DNA of 64,000 nt from Rhizobiaceae bacterium (GTDB lineage: Bacteria > Pseudomonadota > Alphaproteobacteria > Rhizobiales > Rhizobiaceae), in NCBI GenBank assembly GCA_017644005.1, contig JAEPMJ010000001.1, positions 620,001 to 684,000 on the forward strand, given 5' to 3'. The position numbers were made by a program, and so were the translations under genes. The stretch's first letter is position 1. Every line of letters begins with the position of its first letter. Positions 35,982 to 45,645 of the stretch are shown piece after piece. Below the pieces are notes generated by a model that was not told the origin of the DNA, ran no database searches, and worked only from the letters and a program-made list of their open reading frames with translations.

Positions 35982-38267
35982 ATGCCAGCTAAAGACATCA
36001 AGGACGCCGAAGGCCCGTCGGTCACCACCGAAGAGGCCCTCGAATTTCACGCTTCCGGCCGGCCCGGCAAGCTCGAGGTCAACCCGACCAAACCGATGGC
36101 GACGCAGCGCGACCTGTCGCTGGCCTATTCGCCGGGCGTCGCGGTCCCGGTGAAGGCGATCGCCGAAGATCCGTCGCGAGCGTTCGACTATACAACGCGC
36201 GGCAACCTCGTTGCCGTCATTTCCAACGGCACCGCCATACTGGGCCTCGGCAATCTGGGCGCGCTCGCCTCCAAGCCGGTGATGGAGGGCAAGGCGGTGC
36301 TGTTCAAGCGATTCGCCGATGTCGATTCCATCGACCTCGAAGTCGATACCGAAGATGCGGAAGCCTTCATCAACTGCGTCAAGCTGCTGGGTCCCTCGTT
36401 CGGTGGCATCAATCTGGAGGATATCAAGGCGCCCGAGTGTTTCATCATCGAGCAGCAGCTGCGCGAACTGATGGATATTCCGGTCTTCCACGACGACCAG
36501 CACGGCACCGCGATCATCGCCGCGGCCGGCCTTGTCAACGCGCTCGAAATCACCGGCCGCGACATCAAGACGACAAAGCTCGTGTGCAACGGCGCGGGCG
36601 CTGCCGGCATCGCCTGTATCGAACTCGTCAAGGCCATGGGCATGCCGCCCGAAAACGTCATCCTGTGCGACACCAAGGGTGTGATCTACCAGGGCCGCAA
36701 GGACGGCATGAACCAGTGGAAGTCCGGTCATGCGGTCAAGACCAAGGCGCGTTCGCTTGCCGATGCGCTGGACGGCGCGGACGTGTTTTTCGGCCTGTCG
36801 GCCAAGGGCGCGCTGACCACGGCCATGGTTCAGTCGATGGCCAAGAATCCGATCATCTTCGCGATGGCCAATCCCGATCCGGAAATCACGCCGGAGGAAG
36901 TGGCCGAAATCCGCACCGACGCCATCATGGCGACCGGCCGGTCGGACTATCCGAACCAGGTCAACAACGTGCTGGGGTTTCCCTACATCTTCCGTGGCGC
37001 GCTCGATGTGCGTGCAACCACCATCAACGACGCAATGAAAGTGGCGGCGGCCGAGGCGCTTGCCGCGCTGGCACGGCAGGACGTGCCCGACGACGTTGCG
37101 GCGGCCTATCGCGGCAACCGGCCGAAATTCGGTCCCAACTACATCATCCCGGTGCCGTTCGACCCGCGCCTGATCTCGGCCATTCCCGTCGCGGTTGCCA
37201 AGGCAGCGATGGATTCGGGCGTTGCGCGCCGGCCGATCCTCGATTTCGAGAAATACGCGCAGGAGCTTTCGGCGCGGCGCGACCCCATCGCATCTACCTT
37301 GCAGCGCATCTACGAGCGCGTGCGGCGTCAGCCGAAGCGCATCATTTTCGCAGAAGGCGAAGAAGAGCAGGTGATGCGCGCCGCCGTGTCCTATGTGAAC
37401 CAGAAGCTCGGCACCGCGATCCTGCTCGGACGCGAAGAGCAGATCAAGGAGACCGCCCGCAATGCCGGCGTCGATCTCAACAAGCCCGGCATCGAGTTCA
37501 TCAACGCGCGGCTTTCGCGCCGCAACCAGATCTATGCGGACCATCTTTACGAGCGCTTGCAACGCAAGGGCTTCCTGTTTCGCGACTGCCAGCGGCTGAT
37601 CAACAACGACCGCAACCACTTCGCTTCTTGCATGGTGGCACTGGGCGACGCAGACGGCATGGTTACGGGCGTGACGCGCAATTATTCCACGGCGCTGGAC
37701 GATGTGCGGCGCGTCATCGACGCCAAACCCGGCCATCGGGTGATCGGCGTGTCGATTGCGCTGTGCCGCGGCCGCACGGTGCTCGTTGCCGACACAGCCG
37801 TGCACGACATGCCCAACTCGGTGCAGATCGCCGATATCGCCGAAGAAGCCGCCGGTTTCGCACGCCGCATGGGTTATGAGCCACGCGTCGCGCTGCTCGC
37901 CTATTCGACATTCGGCCACCCGCAGGGCGAACGTTCTGAGCGCGTGCAGGAAGCGGTGAAGATCCTCGACCAGCGCCGCGTCGATTTCGAATATGACGGC
38001 GACATGGCCGCCGACGTCGCACTCAATCCGAGGCTGTTGCAACAATACCCCTTCTGCCGCCTGTCGGGCCCGGCGAATGTGCTGATCATGCCGGCCTTCC
38101 ACTCGGCATCGATCTCGACAAAGATGCTGCAGGAGCTGGGCGGCTCCACCGTCATCGGGCCGCTGCTCGTCGGGCTCAACAAACCGGTGCAGATCGTGTC
38201 GCTCAATGCCAAGGACAGCGACATCGTCAACATGGCGGCGATTGCGGCCTACAACGCCGGCGCGTGA
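35982..38267 (+). CDS. maeB: NADP-dependent malic enzyme with phosphotransacetylase-like domain
   Basis: A 761-residue fusion. Residues 1 to about 430 are a malic enzyme that decarboxylates malate to pyruvate, with the catalytic Tyr in SLAYSPGVAVP, the metal-binding FHDDQHGTAI and the NADP fold VCNGAGAAGIACIE. Residues about 435-761 match phosphate acetyltransferase but in MaeB proteins act as a regulatory domain. ATG 35982 (MPAKDIKDAEG) fits the family. It is divergent from mutS. Confidence 0.95.
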   Translation: MPAKDIKDAEGPSVTTEEALEFHASGRPGKLEVNPTKPMATQRDLSLAYSPGVAVPVKAIAEDPSRAFDYTTRGNLVAVISNGTAILGLGNLGALASKPVMEGKAVLFKRFADVDSIDLEVDTEDAEAFINCVKLLGPSFGGINLEDIKAPECFIIEQQLRELMDIPVFHDDQHGTAIIAAAGLVNALEITGRDIKTTKLVCNGAGAAGIACIELVKAMGMPPENVILCDTKGVIYQGRKDGMNQWKSGHAVKTKARSLADALDGADVFFGLSAKGALTTAMVQSMAKNPIIFAMANPDPEITPEEVAEIRTDAIMATGRSDYPNQVNNVLGFPYIFRGALDVRATTINDAMKVAAAEALAALARQDVPDDVAAAYRGNRPKFGPNYIIPVPFDPRLISAIPVAVAKAAMDSGVARRPILDFEKYAQELSARRDPIASTLQRIYERVRRQPKRIIFAEGEEEQVMRAAVSYVNQKLGTAILLGREEQIKETARNAGVDLNKPGIEFINARLSRRNQIYADHLYERLQRKGFLFRDCQRLINNDRNHFASCMVALGDADGMVTGVTRNYSTALDDVRRVIDAKPGHRVIGVSIALCRGRTVLVADTAVHDMPNSVQIADIAEEAAGFARRMGYEPRVALLAYSTFGHPQGERSERVQEAVKILDQRRVDFEYDGDMAADVALNPRLLQQYPFCRLSGPANVLIMPAFHSASISTKMLQELGGSTVIGPLLVGLNKPVQIVSLNAKDSDIVNMAAIAAYNAGA

Positions 38268-38305
38268 CGCGCAGGCAAAACACACGCATACCGAAGGCAG
38301 AAACA

Positions 38306-38749
38306 ATGCAGCTCAACGTCTATCTGGCAGGCGAAATCCACACCGACTGGCGCGAGACGATCATCGAGGCATGCAAGGGGCTCGATATCGATTGGTACGG
38401 ACCCGTGACCGACCATGACGCCTCGGACGATTGCGGTGTCGAGATATTCGGCGCCGAGAACGACAAGTTCTGGCACGACCGTAAGGGCGCGCTTCTGAAC
38501 GCCGTGCGCACACGGACCGGCCTCGAACGCGCCGACGCTGTGGTCGTCTGTTTCGGTGAGAAATACCGACAGTGGAACGCGGCATTCGATGCAGGCTATG
38601 CGGCGGCGCTCGGCAAGCCGATCATCGTTCTGCAGCCACCGGAATTCGACCATGCGCTGAAGGAGGTCGATGCCGCCGCCAACGCCGTTGCGCGCACGCC
38701 GCAAGAGGTGGCGCGGGCGCTGCGCTACGTGGTCTCGGGCAAGCTGTGA
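38306..38749 (+). CDS. YtoQ family protein
   Basis: A 147-residue protein of the YtoQ family, related to nucleoside 2-deoxyribosyltransferase-like folds. The N-terminal LNVYLAGEIHTDWRETIIEACKG and the central FGENDKFWHD-like region are typical. The start is ATG 38306 (MQLNVYLAG) after GAAGGCAG; the frame extends to 38264 but overlaps maeB. No activity is established for the family. Confidence 0.85.
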   Translation: MQLNVYLAGEIHTDWRETIIEACKGLDIDWYGPVTDHDASDDCGVEIFGAENDKFWHDRKGALLNAVRTRTGLERADAVVVCFGEKYRQWNAAFDAGYAAALGKPIIVLQPPEFDHALKEVDAAANAVARTPQEVARALRYVVSGKL

Positions 38750-38754
38750 GCTCA

Positions 38755-38794
38755 AAAATTCTGCAAGCGAGTCTAGACCCGGTTGCAGAATTTT
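38755..38794 (+). terminator. Terminator-like inverted repeat
   Basis: A 12-bp perfect inverted repeat, AAAATTCTGCAA/TTGCAGAATTTT with a 17-base-scale loop, directly follows ytoQ by 6 bp. The right arm ends in TTTT. It probably ends maeB-ytoQ transcription. The rest of the gap to 38935 shows nothing I can support. Confidence 0.5.
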
Positions 38795-38935
38795 CACCTT
38801 TGAGGCGGCTCAGATTCGGCGATGACTGAATAGCCCTCGAACAAAGTAGGGCCATGAATGTCGCTGCCTCAGACCGCCTGTCTGTAGCCGCCGCGGTACT
38901 GTTCCGGCCGTACCCGGTGCCGACGCGGCGCAAGC

Positions 38936-39706
38936 TTAAGCCTGTCTGGCCGCCCAGCTCTTCATTGCAGACGTCAGGTAATCGGTCAGACCCGTCGCAA
39001 TCGCTTCGTACCGATTTCGGAAATCGGGATGCAGGTAAATATCCGCCAGCCCCGAATATGCCTCCAGCGAACAGTCCTTCCGCCAGCTTCTGGCCACCCA
39101 GTCACGATGGCGTGCGATAATCTCGTCCAGGGCGGCCGCCTGAGGCGGCAGGCCTGACTGCATTGCGTCGGCAATTGCCTGTTCGATCTCCCTGAGCTCC
39201 TGCATCATCGTAGCACGAGCGGCGTCCGACGCCTGCTCCACGGCAGGCCTGGCGTCTTCGATGGCGACCTCCATGTCCGGGCCGTATTTCTCGATCAGCC
39301 ACTGTTCGTGAGCGGCCTGCGTTTCCGGCGATACGATGCCGGAGTAAAGCTCGGCGTCTTTCATGGTGCATTCTCCTTTGAGCTTTGCGATTGTCTTCTC
39401 GACCGTACTGAGCATTCCGGCATAGCGGGCCCACTGCTCGCGCAGATGTTCCCGCTGTTCCCGCAGCGCGCTCAGGCGGTCGAAATCAGGTGCGTCGAGC
39501 ACCTGGCCTATCCGGGCAAGCGGGATCGACAATTCGCGGTAGATGAGGATCTGCTGCAGCCGCAGCAGTTCCTCTTCGCCATAGTAGCGATAGCCATTCT
39601 CGCCGACATGAGCCGGCTTCAGCAGGCCGATCTCATCGTAGTGGTGAAGCGTGCGCACGGAAACGCCAGCAAGCTTCGCCAGTTGTTTTACGGTGTGCGA
39701 TTTCAT
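38936..39706 (-). CDS. MerR family regulator with TipAS antibiotic-recognition domain
   Basis: A 256-residue TipA-like activator. Residues 1-70 are a MerR winged helix (TVKQLAKLAGVSVRTLHHYDEIGLLKPAHVGENGYRYY), 75-115 a coiled dimerisation helix, and 120-256 a TipAS domain that in Streptomyces binds thiopeptides covalently. The TipA recognition Cys is not obvious here; the C-terminal domain contains KDCSLEAYSG with one Cys. A perfect palindrome between 19-bp-spaced promoter boxes lies just upstream, so it probably activates its own gene. Confidence 0.88.
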   Translation of the reverse strand: MKSHTVKQLAKLAGVSVRTLHHYDEIGLLKPAHVGENGYRYYGEEELLRLQQILIYRELSIPLARIGQVLDAPDFDRLSALREQREHLREQWARYAGMLSTVEKTIAKLKGECTMKDAELYSGIVSPETQAAHEQWLIEKYGPDMEVAIEDARPAVEQASDAARATMMQELREIEQAIADAMQSGLPPQAAALDEIIARHRDWVARSWRKDCSLEAYSGLADIYLHPDFRNRYEAIATGLTDYLTSAMKSWAARQA

Positions 39707-39731
39707 TGCCGTTCCAATTGTCCAGGCATGG

Positions 39732-39762
39732 GTGGTAAGCCCTCACGCGGCGTGAGGGTCAA
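39732..39762 (-). promoter_or_regulatory. MerR/TipA-type promoter and operator
   Basis: On the minus strand TTGACC (39757-39762) and TACCAC (39732-39737) are separated by 19 bases, the long spacer of MerR-activated promoters. The spacer holds the perfect palindrome CCCTCACGCGGCGTGAGGG (39740-39758), close to the CCTCACGT-type repeat of tipA promoters. The regulator gene starts 26 bp downstream. Confidence 0.75.
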
Positions 39763-39848
39763 TCACCGGACAGATAGTGTTTGAGCCGAGGTACGGGGCA
39801 TAGCCGCCGCGCCGATCGGACCGGCGGCCGGTCAGGCGTGCTGGCCTC

Positions 39849-40733
39849 TCACGCCAGAAATCGTTCGGCCTCTGCGCCATAGTAATTGATGTAGCGCGGC
39901 GAAATCGATTCCACACGCAGGATCATGAAGACGTCCGTTGTGCCGAAATCGTAATCGACGACGCTGCCATCGCCGACCTTGGCGCCCAGGCGCAGGTAGC
40001 CCTTGATCAAGGGCGGCATGCCGGTGAGCGCAGTGCGCACATTGACGGCCTCCCTGGGCATCAGATCCATCGAGACACGGCGCGAGGGCCGCGCCCTCAC
40101 GTCCCATTCGGGAGCCGGACGGCATTCATGTTCCAGGAACGAAAGCGCCTGTGCGTGAGCCGCCGGCACCGTGCCGTGGAAGGAGGCGCAGCCGACCATC
40201 ACGTCGATGTCGTGGTGGGTTACGTAGACCCAGATGCCCTGCCACAACACCTCGATGGTGCGCTTGGAGCGGTATTCGGGCAGTACGCAGGAGCGGCCGA
40301 GTTCCAGAAAACGCTTGCCGCGCTGGCGAACAACCAGCGAATCAAGCTCGAATTCATCGCTGGAGTAGAACCCGCCGGACGCATAAGCCAGTTCGTCGCG
40401 CAACAGTCGGTAGGTGCCGACGACGCGGCTGAGTTCGGGGCCGGCAAGTGACGTATCGAAGACCAGAAGGTGGTCGCAGATGTCATCGAAGCGGTCAGCG
40501 TCGCGTCTGTCCAGCGCGGCAGCCGCTGTCGAGCGCGCTCCGAGCTCTTCATGGAAGACGCGGTAGCGCACTTCCTGTGCGGCCGCGATTTCCTCCGGCC
40601 CGCGCGCAAGCCTGACCTCGAGCGAGCCGATGCGTCCAAGCGGCAGCCCCCGTTCGAAGGCGTGGCCGAAACGCATATTCCCTGCATTGACGCCAGGTTC
40701 CGCATCAACACGCGGGAGAATTGCGCTGCGCAT
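39849..40733 (-). CDS. olsB: L-ornithine N-alpha-acyltransferase OlsB (GNAT)
   Basis: A 294-residue acyltransferase that makes lyso-ornithine lipid from ornithine and 3-hydroxyacyl-ACP. Family landmarks are the RYRVFHEELGA start of the GNAT domain, DHLLVFD, FELDSLV and ELGRSCVLPEYR, then SFHGT. The ATG at 40733 is used; the frame extends to 40766. The usual partner olsA is not adjacent here. The gene is followed by the MerR regulator. Confidence 0.85.
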   Translation of the reverse strand: MRSAILPRVDAEPGVNAGNMRFGHAFERGLPLGRIGSLEVRLARGPEEIAAAQEVRYRVFHEELGARSTAAAALDRRDADRFDDICDHLLVFDTSLAGPELSRVVGTYRLLRDELAYASGGFYSSDEFELDSLVVRQRGKRFLELGRSCVLPEYRSKRTIEVLWQGIWVYVTHHDIDVMVGCASFHGTVPAAHAQALSFLEHECRPAPEWDVRARPSRRVSMDLMPREAVNVRTALTGMPPLIKGYLRLGAKVGDGSVVDYDFGTTDVFMILRVESISPRYINYYGAEAERFLA

Positions 40734-40859
40734 GGTGATTCTCCTCACATCGCGTGGCCGGGACATAGATCACGGACCGCGACATTACCATGACAATACC
40801 GTTTGCCGGTCGTGCTCACAAGCTGAGGTCAAGCGCATGCGCGGCGCAAGACTGCGAAA

Positions 40860-43154
40860 TCAGGCGCTGGCGTGCTGTTCCACCGCCGCCACAAGGTCAG
40901 CCGGATCCAGCGGTTTTGTGAGGAAGCCACTGGCGCCGCGAACCAGCACGGATTGCCTTGTTTCGTCCTGGCTGTCGGCCGAAAGCACGAGCACCGGGAT
41001 CGGTGGAAAACCATGCGCTTCTTCGTGACGGCGCAGCCCGGCAATGGCGTCCATCCCGTCCATCACCGGCATGTTCAGGTCCATAAGAACGACATCGAAC
41101 CGCTGCCTCGAACCCGTCAACGCCTGTAGCGCGGCACGGCCGTTGGGAACCACCTCGACGCGGTGCCCGGCCCTGGTCAGCGCGGAACGCGCCAGCAGCG
41201 CATTGATCTGGTTGTCCTCGGCAATAAGCACGGATATGCCGGTTCCAGATTGCGCCTTCAATTGGACATTCGGCGTGACCCCGGTGCGACCGGCCTGCTG
41301 GTCGCCGTTCTGCAGAAGCAGGCGCAGCAGGGTGTCGCTGCGCACCGGCCTGGGCAGAAAAGCCGTATAGCCTCCGCCACGGAGCTCGGACAGCCGACTG
41401 CGGTCGGACGGGGTGATCAGGGTAATCGCCTTGCCGTCCGGAAGCTGCCTGCGCAGGCTCTTCAGGCTTGCGCAATTCGGCCTTTCGAGCGCCGAGTCGA
41501 TCAACACCGAACCATATCTGTTGCCCTCGCCGGCCAGCCGGATCGCCTCATCCACCGACTTCGCGGTGTCAACGCTGCCGCCGAAGGCTTCAACCATACG
41601 GGCTATCGCGTCCATCTCCATTGCATTGGACGAGACGACCAGGACGCGCACTTCGTCGAGTGCCGAGCCCTGCTCGATCGACGCTGAAGAAGCCTCCTCG
41701 AGCGGAAGTGTGACCGTGAAGGTGGCACCCTTGCCCGGCGCGCCATCTACCTCGATGCGACCGTTCATCGCCTCCACGATGCGCGACGTGATCGCCAGGC
41801 CGAGGCCCGCGCCGCCATGTTTGCGCGTTGGGCTGCCATCGGCCTGTTCAAATTCCTCGAAAATCCGTTTCAGATCGCTCTTTTCAAGCCCCGGCCCGGT
41901 GTCCTTGACGCGGATGACGAGCGTACGCTCGCGCCCCGCCTCGGAACCGGTGATCTCAACCAGTACGCCGCCGGTATCGGTGAACTTGATCGCATTGCCG
42001 ACCAGATTGAGCAGTATCTGCCGAAAGCGGCCCGGATCGATCATCGCGGTCACGGGTACGTTCGGCGCAACAAAACACCCGAGGCCGATGTCCTTGGCGA
42101 AGGCACGCGCGGCCAGCAGTTCGACCGTATGTTCGGCAAGCTCGCGCGGTGAGCTCAAACGCGGTTCCAGCTCCAGTCTGCCTGCCTCGATCTTGGAAAA
42201 GTCGAGCAGATCCTCGATCAGCGCCAGCAGGGCGCTGGCCGATGTCGAGATTGCGCCGACATAGGTATTCTGTTCCGGTGACAATTCGGTTCCGCGCAGC
42301 AGCTTCGCCATACCCATGATGCCGTTCATGGGAGTGCGGATTTCGTGGCTGACCGTGGCCAGAAACCGGGATTTCGCCTTGCTAGCCGTTTCGGCGCGCT
42401 CGCGGGCGCTGTTCGCGGCCAGCTCAGCCCGCTTGCGATCGGTAATGTCGCGCGCGATGGCGCGGTGCGAAACGGCTTCGCTTGTCTGGTCGCGCACCGA
42501 AAGCTCGATCCAGGAATACCAGCGCGCCCCGGTTTTCGTTCGAATTGCGACGTCGGTAGAACTCAGACACTCGCCATCGTTGAAAGCGGCATCCATGACC
42601 ACGCCGATGTCAATGCCGACCTCTGCGAGGGTCTTGCCCTCAAGTTCTTCCACCTCGCGGCCCAGCAGCGATGCCAGCACGCGATTGGCATAGACGATAC
42701 GACCTTCACGGTCGCGATGGACGACGATATCGCCCAGAGCATCCACGAGACCGCGGAAGCGCTCCTCGCTTTCCTCAAGTTCCCAGAGCCGGTCGGCCAG
42801 CTCTTCGATCTCACGCTGCTCACGTTGCCGCGCGTTTGCTTCGACGACCCTTGCGCGGGCCGCCAGGCTGCGCATTCGGGCGACAGTGCCTGCTCCCAGA
42901 ACAGCCGCCGCCGCCGCAATCGCCTGCTGCAGGACCGGTGCGCCGGCATATATGCTGTACGCTGCCGCTGCCGCTGTACCAGCAACCAGCGCCCCCGGCA
43001 TGGCAATGTCGAGCGCGCTCCTTCCGGCGCCGCGCAGCATCTGCGGGTACAGCCGGTTCTTGGTGTCATTGCGAGTGTCTGCGGCACGCGAAGTCACCGG
43101 CGTTCCAGACGCCGGTTCGCGCGCCGTCCCCGCCAGGTCGAGCTCCGCCAACAT
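40860..43154 (-). CDS. Hybrid sensor histidine kinase with PAS and two receiver domains
   Basis: A 764-residue membrane kinase. Two hydrophobic helices lie at about 50-95, a PAS domain at 130-240, the HisKA His270 in FLATVSHEIRTPMNG, and the ATPase domain has NLVGNAIKFTD and GLGLAITSRIVEAM. The first receiver (about 525-640) is degenerate: VLVVSSNAMEMD lacks the acidic pair, though VLIDSALE remains. The second receiver (about 648-760) is complete (IAEDNQINALL, VVLMDLNMPVMDG, FLTKPLD). It stands alone; its output partner is unknown. Confidence 0.9.
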   Translation of the reverse strand: MLAELDLAGTAREPASGTPVTSRAADTRNDTKNRLYPQMLRGAGRSALDIAMPGALVAGTAAAAAYSIYAGAPVLQQAIAAAAAVLGAGTVARMRSLAARARVVEANARQREQREIEELADRLWELEESEERFRGLVDALGDIVVHRDREGRIVYANRVLASLLGREVEELEGKTLAEVGIDIGVVMDAAFNDGECLSSTDVAIRTKTGARWYSWIELSVRDQTSEAVSHRAIARDITDRKRAELAANSARERAETASKAKSRFLATVSHEIRTPMNGIMGMAKLLRGTELSPEQNTYVGAISTSASALLALIEDLLDFSKIEAGRLELEPRLSSPRELAEHTVELLAARAFAKDIGLGCFVAPNVPVTAMIDPGRFRQILLNLVGNAIKFTDTGGVLVEITGSEAGRERTLVIRVKDTGPGLEKSDLKRIFEEFEQADGSPTRKHGGAGLGLAITSRIVEAMNGRIEVDGAPGKGATFTVTLPLEEASSASIEQGSALDEVRVLVVSSNAMEMDAIARMVEAFGGSVDTAKSVDEAIRLAGEGNRYGSVLIDSALERPNCASLKSLRRQLPDGKAITLITPSDRSRLSELRGGGYTAFLPRPVRSDTLLRLLLQNGDQQAGRTGVTPNVQLKAQSGTGISVLIAEDNQINALLARSALTRAGHRVEVVPNGRAALQALTGSRQRFDVVLMDLNMPVMDGMDAIAGLRRHEEAHGFPPIPVLVLSADSQDETRQSVLVRGASGFLTKPLDPADLVAAVEQHASA

Positions 43155-43243
43155 AGGCAGGACGATAACAGGCAGGCATTAGGGAAGGTTTTGACAGGTC
43201 GTTCAAATTTTAACTGTGTGTCGATTCCCTTTCCGGCGGCGAA

Positions 43244-44233
43244 CTACATCTCCACCACCACCCGGCCGCGCACCTTGCCCTCCACAATGTCGGCCGCAGC
43301 CTGTGTGATCTCTTCGAAAGGAATGCTCGCAGAGAGCGCAGCCAGCTTCTTGTGGTCGAGATCGTTGACAATGCGCTTCCACGCCTCGACACGCAGGGGC
43401 CTGGGCGCCATGACGGAATCGATACCGAGCAGCGAGACACCGCGCAGGATAAAAGGCGCAACCGAGGCCGGCAGATCCATGCCCTGCGCCAGCCCGCAGG
43501 CCGCAACCGCGCCGCCATACTGGGTCTGTGCCAGAACATTCGCCAGCGTGTGGCTGCCGACCGCATCGATGCCGCCTGCCCAGCGTTCCTTGCCCAGCGG
43601 CTTGCCCGGCTCGGAGAGCTCGGCGCGATCGATGATCTCAGCCGCCCCAAGTTCCTTCAGATAATCTGCTTCCGATGCACGCCCCGTGGAGGCGATCACG
43701 TGGTAGCCCAGCTTGGCCAGAACGGCGACGGCAACGGATCCGACGCCGCCCGCCGCACCTGTCACCACGACCGGGCCGCGCTCGGGCAGTACTCCATGGC
43801 GCTCCAGCGCCATCACACACAGCATCGCGGTGTATCCCGCCGTACCCACTGCCATCGCGTCGGCGGCGCTCATGCCGTCGGGCAACGGCACCAGCCAGTC
43901 GCCCGATACACGGGCGCGGCCGGCATATGCGCCGTAGTGGGTTTCGCCCACGCCCCAGCCGTTCAGCACCACCTTGTCGCCCGGATGCCAGTCAGGATGG
44001 TCGGATGCCGTCACCGTGCCTGCGAAATCGACCCCGGGGATCATCGGCCAGCGACGCACCACCGGCGACTTGCCGGTGATCGCCAGCCCGTCCTTGTAGT
44101 TCACCGTGGTGGCTTCCACCGCGACGGTGACATCGCCTTCCATCAGTTCGTCCTCGGTCATGTCGACAATATCGACTGACTGGGATTTGTCTTCGTTGCG
44201 CGATACGAGGATGGCCCTGAATGTCTCTGACAT
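43244..44233 (-). CDS. acuI: Possible separate acrylyl-CoA reductase product (internal start)
   Basis: From ATG 44233 ([23 protein letters not shown]) the frame encodes 329 residues, the usual length of YhdH/AcuI enzymes, which reduce acrylyl-CoA with NADPH. An AGGGAAA sequence lies 5-6 bases upstream, a fair ribosome site. This could be the only real reductase product if the lspA part carries a long tail, or both forms could exist. Key residues of the fold, including [14 protein letters not shown] and GVDFAGTV, are present. Confidence 0.6.
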   Translation of the reverse strand: MSETFRAILVSRNEDKSQSVDIVDMTEDELMEGDVTVAVEATTVNYKDGLAITGKSPVVRRWPMIPGVDFAGTVTASDHPDWHPGDKVVLNGWGVGETHYGAYAGRARVSGDWLVPLPDGMSAADAMAVGTAGYTAMLCVMALERHGVLPERGPVVVTGAAGGVGSVAVAVLAKLGYHVIASTGRASEADYLKELGAAEIIDRAELSEPGKPLGKERWAGGIDAVGSHTLANVLAQTQYGGAVAACGLAQGMDLPASVAPFILRGVSLLGIDSVMAPRPLRVEAWKRIVNDLDHKKLAALSASIPFEEITQAAADIVEGKVRGRVVVEM

Positions 44234-44803
44234 GACTTTCCCTGCGTGTTTGGCGGGTTCGGTGGAAATGTGCGGCGCGGCGGGCGCCGGGTCAACGACC
44301 TGCGGTTCGGCAGCTGACGCGTCAGCTGCCTCGGCGGCGGAACGACCACGCCAGTCGACGATTTCCTGCAGGATCACGAGCGCCGCACCAACCGTGATGG
44401 CAGCGTCTGCCAGATTGAACACGGCGAACGACCATGACGGCGTATGAAAGAGCACGTAGTCAACGACATAACCGAGCATCGCGCGGTCGATCAGATTGCC
44501 CACGGCACCGCCCAGAATGAGCGCGAAGCCGATGCGCGCAATCCACTGATGTGCGGCCGATTTGAGTGCCAGCCAGGCGATGAACGCGAGAACCGCCAGA
44601 ACCAGCCCGATCAGGCGCCAGTCATCCGCCCCCGCGAACATCGAGAAAGCAACGCCCGTGTTGTGGGTGCGAAACAGCGACAGGAACGGCAGCAGGATGA
44701 TCTGCTCATGCATCGCCATACCGGTCTCGACGAGATGCTTGATGACCTGGTCCGCCACCACCACGGAGGCACCCAGCAAACCGTAGGTAAACAGCAGCCG
44801 CAT
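43244..44803 (-). CDS. lspA: Fused frame: lipoprotein signal peptidase LspA plus acrylyl-CoA reductase (AcuI/YhdH)
   Basis: A 519-codon frame without a stop. Residues 1-155 are LspA, which cuts lipoprotein signal peptides in the inner membrane: four helices and the catalytic Asp106 (GNLIDRAML) and Asp133 (FNLADAAI). Residues 156-190 form an Ala/Pro-rich linker. Residues 191-519 are a full YhdH/AcuI medium-chain dehydrogenase ([20 protein letters not shown] Rossmann motif). The LspA start overlaps the trmH-like stop by an ATGA. An internal ATG at 44233 with AGGGAAA upstream may also make the reductase alone. Confidence 0.8.
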   Translation of the reverse strand: MRLLFTYGLLGASVVVADQVIKHLVETGMAMHEQIILLPFLSLFRTHNTGVAFSMFAGADDWRLIGLVLAVLAFIAWLALKSAAHQWIARIGFALILGGAVGNLIDRAMLGYVVDYVLFHTPSWSFAVFNLADAAITVGAALVILQEIVDWRGRSAAEAADASAAEPQVVDPAPAAPHISTEPAKHAGKVMSETFRAILVSRNEDKSQSVDIVDMTEDELMEGDVTVAVEATTVNYKDGLAITGKSPVVRRWPMIPGVDFAGTVTASDHPDWHPGDKVVLNGWGVGETHYGAYAGRARVSGDWLVPLPDGMSAADAMAVGTAGYTAMLCVMALERHGVLPERGPVVVTGAAGGVGSVAVAVLAKLGYHVIASTGRASEADYLKELGAAEIIDRAELSEPGKPLGKERWAGGIDAVGSHTLANVLAQTQYGGAVAACGLAQGMDLPASVAPFILRGVSLLGIDSVMAPRPLRVEAWKRIVNDLDHKKLAALSASIPFEEITQAAADIVEGKVRGRVVVEM

Positions 44804-45645
44804 CAGACCGTCACCTTCAGCGCTTCACGGCGGATTTCATAAAGCATCACTCCAGTGGCCACCGACAGATTGAGCGAATCCGCCCTACCAGCCTGTGGGA
44901 TCAGCACCAGACGGTCGCAGGCCCGCGCGAGGTCGTCCGGCAGGCCCTGCTGCTCATTGCCCATAAGCAGGATCACCGGTCCCGCGTAGTCCACTTCGCG
45001 ATAGTCCACTGCACCCTTGAGATGAGTGCCGACCATCAGTCCACCCGCTCGCTCTCGCCAATGCAGAAATGCTGAGGCGTCGGTTTTCGCCAGCCGGGTG
45101 GCAAAGATCGAGCCCATGGAGGCGCGTACCGCTTCCAGCGAATACGGGTCGGTGGTGTCGCCGACGAGGATCACGCCGGCCGCACCCACCGCATCCGCTG
45201 TGCGGACGATGGTGCCCAGATTGCCGGGGTCGCGAACCCGGTCGAGTGCCACCCAGACCTCGCCATCGGCCAGCCTTATGTCGGCCAGCGGCTGATATCT
45301 TTGCTCGAAAACCGCAAGCACGGCCTGCGGGTTGTCGCGGCGGGTGATGCCAGTGAGCACCTTTTCGCTGACTTCCAGCACCAATCCGCCTGCTGCGACG
45401 GTGCGTGCCGCGACCTTGCCGACGGCCGCGTTAGCCTTCTGCGATTTCGCGATCACCAGCGTGCGGATATCCCAGCCGAGATCCAGCGCTTCGATAACCA
45501 GCTTCAGACCCTCGGCCATGAAAGCGCCGCTCTGGTCGCGGTATTTCTTCAGTGCCAGCGCGCGGATGTCCTTTACGATCGGATTTGCCAGGCTGGTGAC
45601 TTCCTTCACCTGTCCCGGCGCGCCTTTGCCGCGTTGCCCGGTCAT
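44803..45645 (-). CDS. TrmH/SpoU family RNA methyltransferase
   Basis: A 280-residue SPOUT methyltransferase that 2'-O-methylates rRNA or tRNA. The knotted SAM-binding core is visible: [44 protein letters not shown] and [27 protein letters not shown] use ATG 45645, which overlaps the upstream methyltransferase stop by ATGA; the frame extends to 45849 but overlaps that gene. The stop overlaps the lspA start in the same way. Confidence 0.9.
   Translation of the reverse strand: MTGQRGKGAPGQVKEVTSLANPIVKDIRALALKKYRDQSGAFMAEGLKLVIEALDLGWDIRTLVIAKSQKANAAVGKVAARTVAAGGLVLEVSEKVLTGITRRDNPQAVLAVFEQRYQPLADIRLADGEVWVALDRVRDPGNLGTIVRTADAVGAAGVILVGDTTDPYSLEAVRASMGSIFATRLAKTDASAFLHWRERAGGLMVGTHLKGAVDYREVDYAGPVILLMGNEQQGLPDDLARACDRLVLIPQAGRADSLNLSVATGVMLYEIRREALKVTV

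Noticed and set aside
35961-38306. Open frame of 781 codons antisense to maeB
   Set aside because: maeB has clear domain motifs; the antisense frame is rich in Arg, His and Asp with no structure expected of a real protein.
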